A DNA stretch of 64,000 nucleotides from positions 62,001 through 126,000 of the forward strand of contig NZ_JANPLK010000080.1 of assembly GCF_031426495.1 (NCBI RefSeq), given 5' to 3'. Shown piece by piece: positions 61,026 through 64,000 of the stretch. The notes below the pieces were generated by a model. It was given only the letters and a program-made list of their open reading frames with translations. It did no database searches and was not told the DNA's origin. Position 1 is the stretch's first letter, and the number at the start of each line of letters is the position of its first letter. Made by a program: the position numbers and the translations under genes. Source of the stretch: Gemmatimonas sp. GTDB lineage: Bacteria > Gemmatimonadota > Gemmatimonadetes > Gemmatimonadales > Gemmatimonadaceae.

Positions 61026-64000
61026 CTACGCGCCTGCTTGATCTTCGGCCACCAAGCTCAGCCTTATCCGGTTGTTCGTGCGATCCCGATCGATCAGTCG
61101 GATCTCCGGATCGATCTCCACGAACACGGGGATGCCGACTACCGTCGCATCCAGCACGATCTCGCCATTGGTGACACGCTGCCGCCGCCTGAGCAGCAGC
61201 TGCGGCTTGTCAGGGGGGCCGCCGTAGATCCCCACGGTCACGGCCGCGCCCTCGGCTGGCTCGACGAGTTCACCGGCGCTGTCCGAGCGCACACGTTGCA
61301 CGCGGAATCGTGCGAAGACCCGTGCGGTACCACCACGACGCTCCACCGTCGCTGAATCGGCCGACAGATCGTAGATCACTCGCTCGGCGAACCATTCGTG
61401 CACGGCGGCGCGCGCTTCGTCATCGCGGGCCGCTTCATGCAACAGCGTGTACAAGCCGGTGGCTGTGGCGGCACCGCGCGGGCCGCTGTCCCGCGCCAAC
61501 AGCGTGCGCAGCGCGGCGTTGATCGCCGAATCGCCGAGCACCTCCCGCAGCGCATGAAAGGCGAGCGCGCCCTTGCCGTAGTACAGATGCGATTCATCGG
61601 CCGTCGTGAGCAGCGTGGGCTCGAGCCCGATCGTGTTCGCGCGGCCGCTGAGATAGCGGTCGTGATCGAAGGACATCATGCGCGCCAGCACGGCGTCGCC
61701 CTGCTGTTTGCCGAGCAGCAGCTGCTCCGAGTACTTGGCCAGCGTTTCCACGATCGTCAGGCGACCCTCGGACCAGAGTGGATCGACGGTGTGTCCCCAC
61801 CATTGGTGCGCCACTTCGTGACCGATGCGCCGTACGAGCAGATCCACGTCGCCGTCGCGCGCGTCGGAGAGCATACCGCGCGACTCCGTGAGGTAGATCG
61901 ATCCGGTTTGCGCATAGGCGCCGAAGCCCCAGCTGGCCGGCACTTCGATGAGTCGCAGCGTGTTGTGCGGATACGCGCCGAACTGCTGCTGCAACAGGAT
62001 CAGCGAACGCGCCGCGATGTCGACGATGCGTGCAGCCTGCACCCCATGCGCGGCGTGGTACCACAGTTCTACAGTCACGCCGCCAACGGTGCGTCGCTCG
62101 ACGGCATAGCGTCCGGCGCTGACCGCGAACATCGGCGTGGACGGCTGCGTGAGTTGATACGAAAAATACCGGCGTCCGTTGGCGGTCCACGACTTCACGA
62201 GTTCGCCGGGGCCAAGCGCCGTTTGATCGAGACCCGTGCTGAGGGTCGTGCGCACCGTGAACCACGCGGGGGCGAGGCCGAGCGCCTGCGCCCCGGCCGC
62301 GAGCATCGGCGTCGCGAGCCCCAGTCCGCGCGTCGCACGCTCGGTGCTGTCGGCGATCTCGAAGCGACCCTGATAGCCGATTGACGGCACGACGGCATTC
62401 GAGCGCACGAACGTGCCGTTGCCGGCGATGTCCTCGTTGAAGCCGTCGGCACGCAGACCACTACGGTCGAGGGTGAGCGCGTAGGACAGCGAGATGCGTG
62501 CGCCACTGTCCAGCGGCGCCGGGAGCGCGATCGCCTGCACGCCGAAGCGCCCATCGGGTGTGACAGGCGGCGCGCCCGCCATCGCGACGGTGGCGTCGCG
62601 GACATCGCGCGGCATCATCACCCAGAGCGTATCGATCGCTCGCGCCGTACGATTTTCAACGAGGATGTTGCCGCGTACGACCGCGCGGCGTGCCTCCGGC
62701 TCCAGTGCGACATCGAGTGCTACGTCGACGATCTGCGGCTGCGCCACCGATTGCAGGCGGCGATACCGGCGTTCGTAATCGGCGCGCCAGTCGAGCGCCT
62801 GGTCGCGGCTCTCCCACTGCGCGGCCCACACCGTCTCACGCGCCATGAAGGCAAAGGCGACGATGAACGCGCCGGTGGTGCCAAACAGCGCACGCCGGCC
62901 CTGCGTCGTGAGCCCGGACGACAGTCGCCGCGGCAGCGCCCGCACGCGCTCCCTGAACGACACCGCGCGCCCGCGCGGCCACAGTGCCGCCGAAACACCG
63001 ATCAGCGTCAGCGATCCCAGCGCCCAGAGTGCATTGAACGCCATCCACGATAGCCATGCGCTCCCGAAGCCATCGAGATCCGACCACCGTAACGCCGGCG
63101 ACGCACCGAACCTCGTGATCAGGTGCTCGAGACCGACGTTCTCGCCGTCCTCGGCGAGAAACGCCAGCACGAGCCCCGCGAACAGTCCGAGCCAGCGATT
63201 GCCGGTGAGCACCTGCAATGCCACGGCCATCACGGTGGTGATCCACAACGGCACGAGCGACATCAGCATATGGGCGGCGTACACCCGCGGCTCGATGGGC
63301 AGTCCGCCAGCCAGCGCATGCACCACCATCGCCGCGCCGTAGCCGGCCGTGGTGAGCAACACGGGAATGAGCAGCAGTGCGCCCAGCTTTCCCAGCAGCA
63401 GCGCCAGATTGGCCACGGGCGTCGCATCGCGAATGCCGTCGAACCGGATGATGCGCTCTCGCGCGACGGCATCGGCTGCGAAGTAGAGCGCGCACAACGT
63501 CCCGATGAGCCAAAGCCCGATCGGCACGGCGTCGGCCAACACCGCACTACTGGCCAGCAGTCGCGTACCGTACTCTCCACCGGCAAGCTGCCCGTCGGCC
63601 TCGATGGCGATCATGGAGACCCACAACACGAGCAATGCGCGCAACGGCCAGCTCCGCAGCAGCAGGCGGAGCTCGAGTGCGCCCGCGCTGCCGGTGGCGT
63701 GCCACAGTGTGTGCCGCACGTTGGTCGACGGCACGACGGGCGTGAGGCGCGCGGGCGGCGCGCCGAGTATTGGTGGATCGATGGACACGCGTGATACGTG
63801 GGTGGAGCGCATGCGCCGTGGGCGTGGCGCACGTCGATCGAGCCACGACAACGGCATCAGACACAGCGCACTCAGTCCGAGCACGAGCAGCCGGTTCCAC
63901 AGCATGTGACCCGATAGCGTGACGAGTCGTGTGTTGCGCTCGAGCGGTGTCCAGTAGCGCGTCTGTTCGAAGAAGGCCGACAACCCGAATGGATCGAGCA
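61026..64000 (-). CDS. Membrane-anchored M1-family aminopeptidase with ABC-2-like N-terminus (N-terminus outside window)
   Basis: The gene runs off the right edge; the frame is still open at 64000, and the first full codons read LDPFGL before the TTG at 63983. About 990 residues are visible. The N-terminal half has many membrane segments of the ABC-2 permease type, ending near residue 375. The peptidase part shows HEVAHQWWGHTVDP with the downstream Glu in TIVETLAKYSE, the HExxH...E zinc site of M1 peptidases, and an upstream GSIYLTES. A C-terminal beta and helical part follows. Such fusions are found in several phyla. The cyclase-like gene follows 9 bases after the stop. Confidence 0.88.
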   Translation of the reverse strand, partial: LDPFGLSAFFEQTRYWTPLERNTRLVTLSGHMLWNRLLVLGLSALCLMPLSWLDRRAPRPRRMRSTHVSRVSIDPPILGAPPARLTPVVPSTNVRHTLWHATGSAGALELRLLLRSWPLRALLVLWVSMIAIEADGQLAGGEYGTRLLASSAVLADAVPIGLWLIGTLCALYFAADAVARERIIRFDGIRDATPVANLALLLGKLGALLLIPVLLTTAGYGAAMVVHALAGGLPIEPRVYAAHMLMSLVPLWITTVMAVALQVLTGNRWLGLFAGLVLAFLAEDGENVGLEHLITRFGASPALRWSDLDGFGSAWLSWMAFNALWALGSLTLIGVSAALWPRGRAVSFRERVRALPRRLSSGLTTQGRRALFGTTGAFIVAFAFMARETVWAAQWESRDQALDWRADYERRYRRLQSVAQPQIVDVALDVALEPEARRAVVRGNILVENRTARAIDTLWVMMPRDVRDATVAMAGAPPVTPDGRFGVQAIALPAPLDSGARISLSYALTLDRSGLRADGFNEDIAGNGTFVRSNAVVPSIGYQGRFEIADSTERATRGLGLATPMLAAGAQALGLAPAWFTVRTTLSTGLDQTALGPGELVKSWTANGRRYFSYQLTQPSTPMFAVSAGRYAVERRTVGGVTVELWYHAAHGVQAARIVDIAARSLILLQQQFGAYPHNTLRLIEVPASWGFGAYAQTGSIYLTESRGMLSDARDGDVDLLVRRIGHEVAHQWWGHTVDPLWSEGRLTIVETLAKYSEQLLLGKQQGDAVLARMMSFDHDRYLSGRANTIGLEPTLLTTADESHLYYGKGALAFHALREVLGDSAINAALRTLLARDSGPRGAATATGLYTLLHEAARDDEARAAVHEWFAERVIYDLSADSATVERRGGTARVFARFRVQRVRSDSAGELVEPAEGAAVTVGIYGGPPDKPQLLLRRRQRVTNGEIVLDATVVGIPVFVEIDPEIRLIDRDRTNNRIRLSLVAEDQAGA

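Noticed and set aside
1..64000. CRISPR arrays, rRNA or tRNA genes, and intact insertion sequences
   Set aside because: No regularly spaced repeats, no conserved RNA cores and no transposase motifs were seen on reading both strands.

Overview
The window is a GC-rich, densely packed bacterial chromosome segment. SusC/RagA-type TonB receptors with SusD/RagB partners, a large set of signal-peptide-bearing beta-propeller and hydrolase proteins, a cbb3-type oxidase operon, a bacteriophytochrome module and proteins with periplasmic two-component propellers together suggest a Gram-negative aerobe of the Gemmatimonadota (Gemmatimonas-like). This assignment is inference from gene content. No rRNA, tRNA, CRISPR array or intact insertion sequence was recognised.

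Layout. 1-3.9 kb: the 3' end of a Fic-family gene, a remnant of a DUF4143-type ATPase gene between two 11-bp hairpins, and three poorly known secreted or membrane proteins. 4.0-9.3 kb: three overlapping genes for a propeller-type sensor kinase, a NarL-type regulator and an FAD oxidoreductase. 9.3-13.1 kb: a metzincin-like lipoprotein protease, small lipoprotein and membrane genes, and a decayed Uma2 gene. 13.3-19.2 kb: a sugar transferase followed by a TolC / HlyD / ABC-2 / ABC-2 export cassette. The cassette is bracketed by a 56-bp direct repeat (53/56 identical) made of the sugar transferase 3' end. 19.3-24.7 kb: a FecR-like protein with an odd N-terminus, an AraC regulator, a DUF2306 membrane protein, a secreted protein, and a PEP-CTERM phytase-like esterase. 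25.2-30.1 kb: heme oxygenase, bacteriophytochrome and hybrid kinase, translationally coupled, which should make and read a biliverdin-based light signal. 30.3-34.5 kb: a cbb3 oxidase operon in which a CcoS-like segment is fused to CcoN, followed by CcoO, a mono-heme CcoP-like protein, a SCO protein and a membrane protein.

34.4-46.4 kb: DoxX-like proteins, a methyltransferase, a SusC/SusD/DUF4397 operon, an esterase and a propeller protein, then a DUF2239 / GIY-YIG pair with a near-consensus promoter and palindromic operator candidate, divergent from an unknown gene. 46.4-54.1 kb: a porin-like protein with a small phosphate-binding-like protein, an amidase, a dodecin, a kelch-like protein, a sorbosone-dehydrogenase-like protein and a plug-only TonB-type protein. 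54.4-59.2 kb: a second SusC/SusD pair. 59.3-64 kb: a small secreted protein, an anthrax-edema-factor-like adenylyl cyclase homologue interrupted by one in-frame TAG, and a large membrane-anchored M1 peptidase that runs off the right edge.

The points most worth following are the interrupted class II cyclase homologue, the repeat-bracketed export cassette, the sigma-like N-terminus of the FecR protein, the His-to-Tyr change at a near-invariant phytochrome position, and the CcoS-CcoN fusion.
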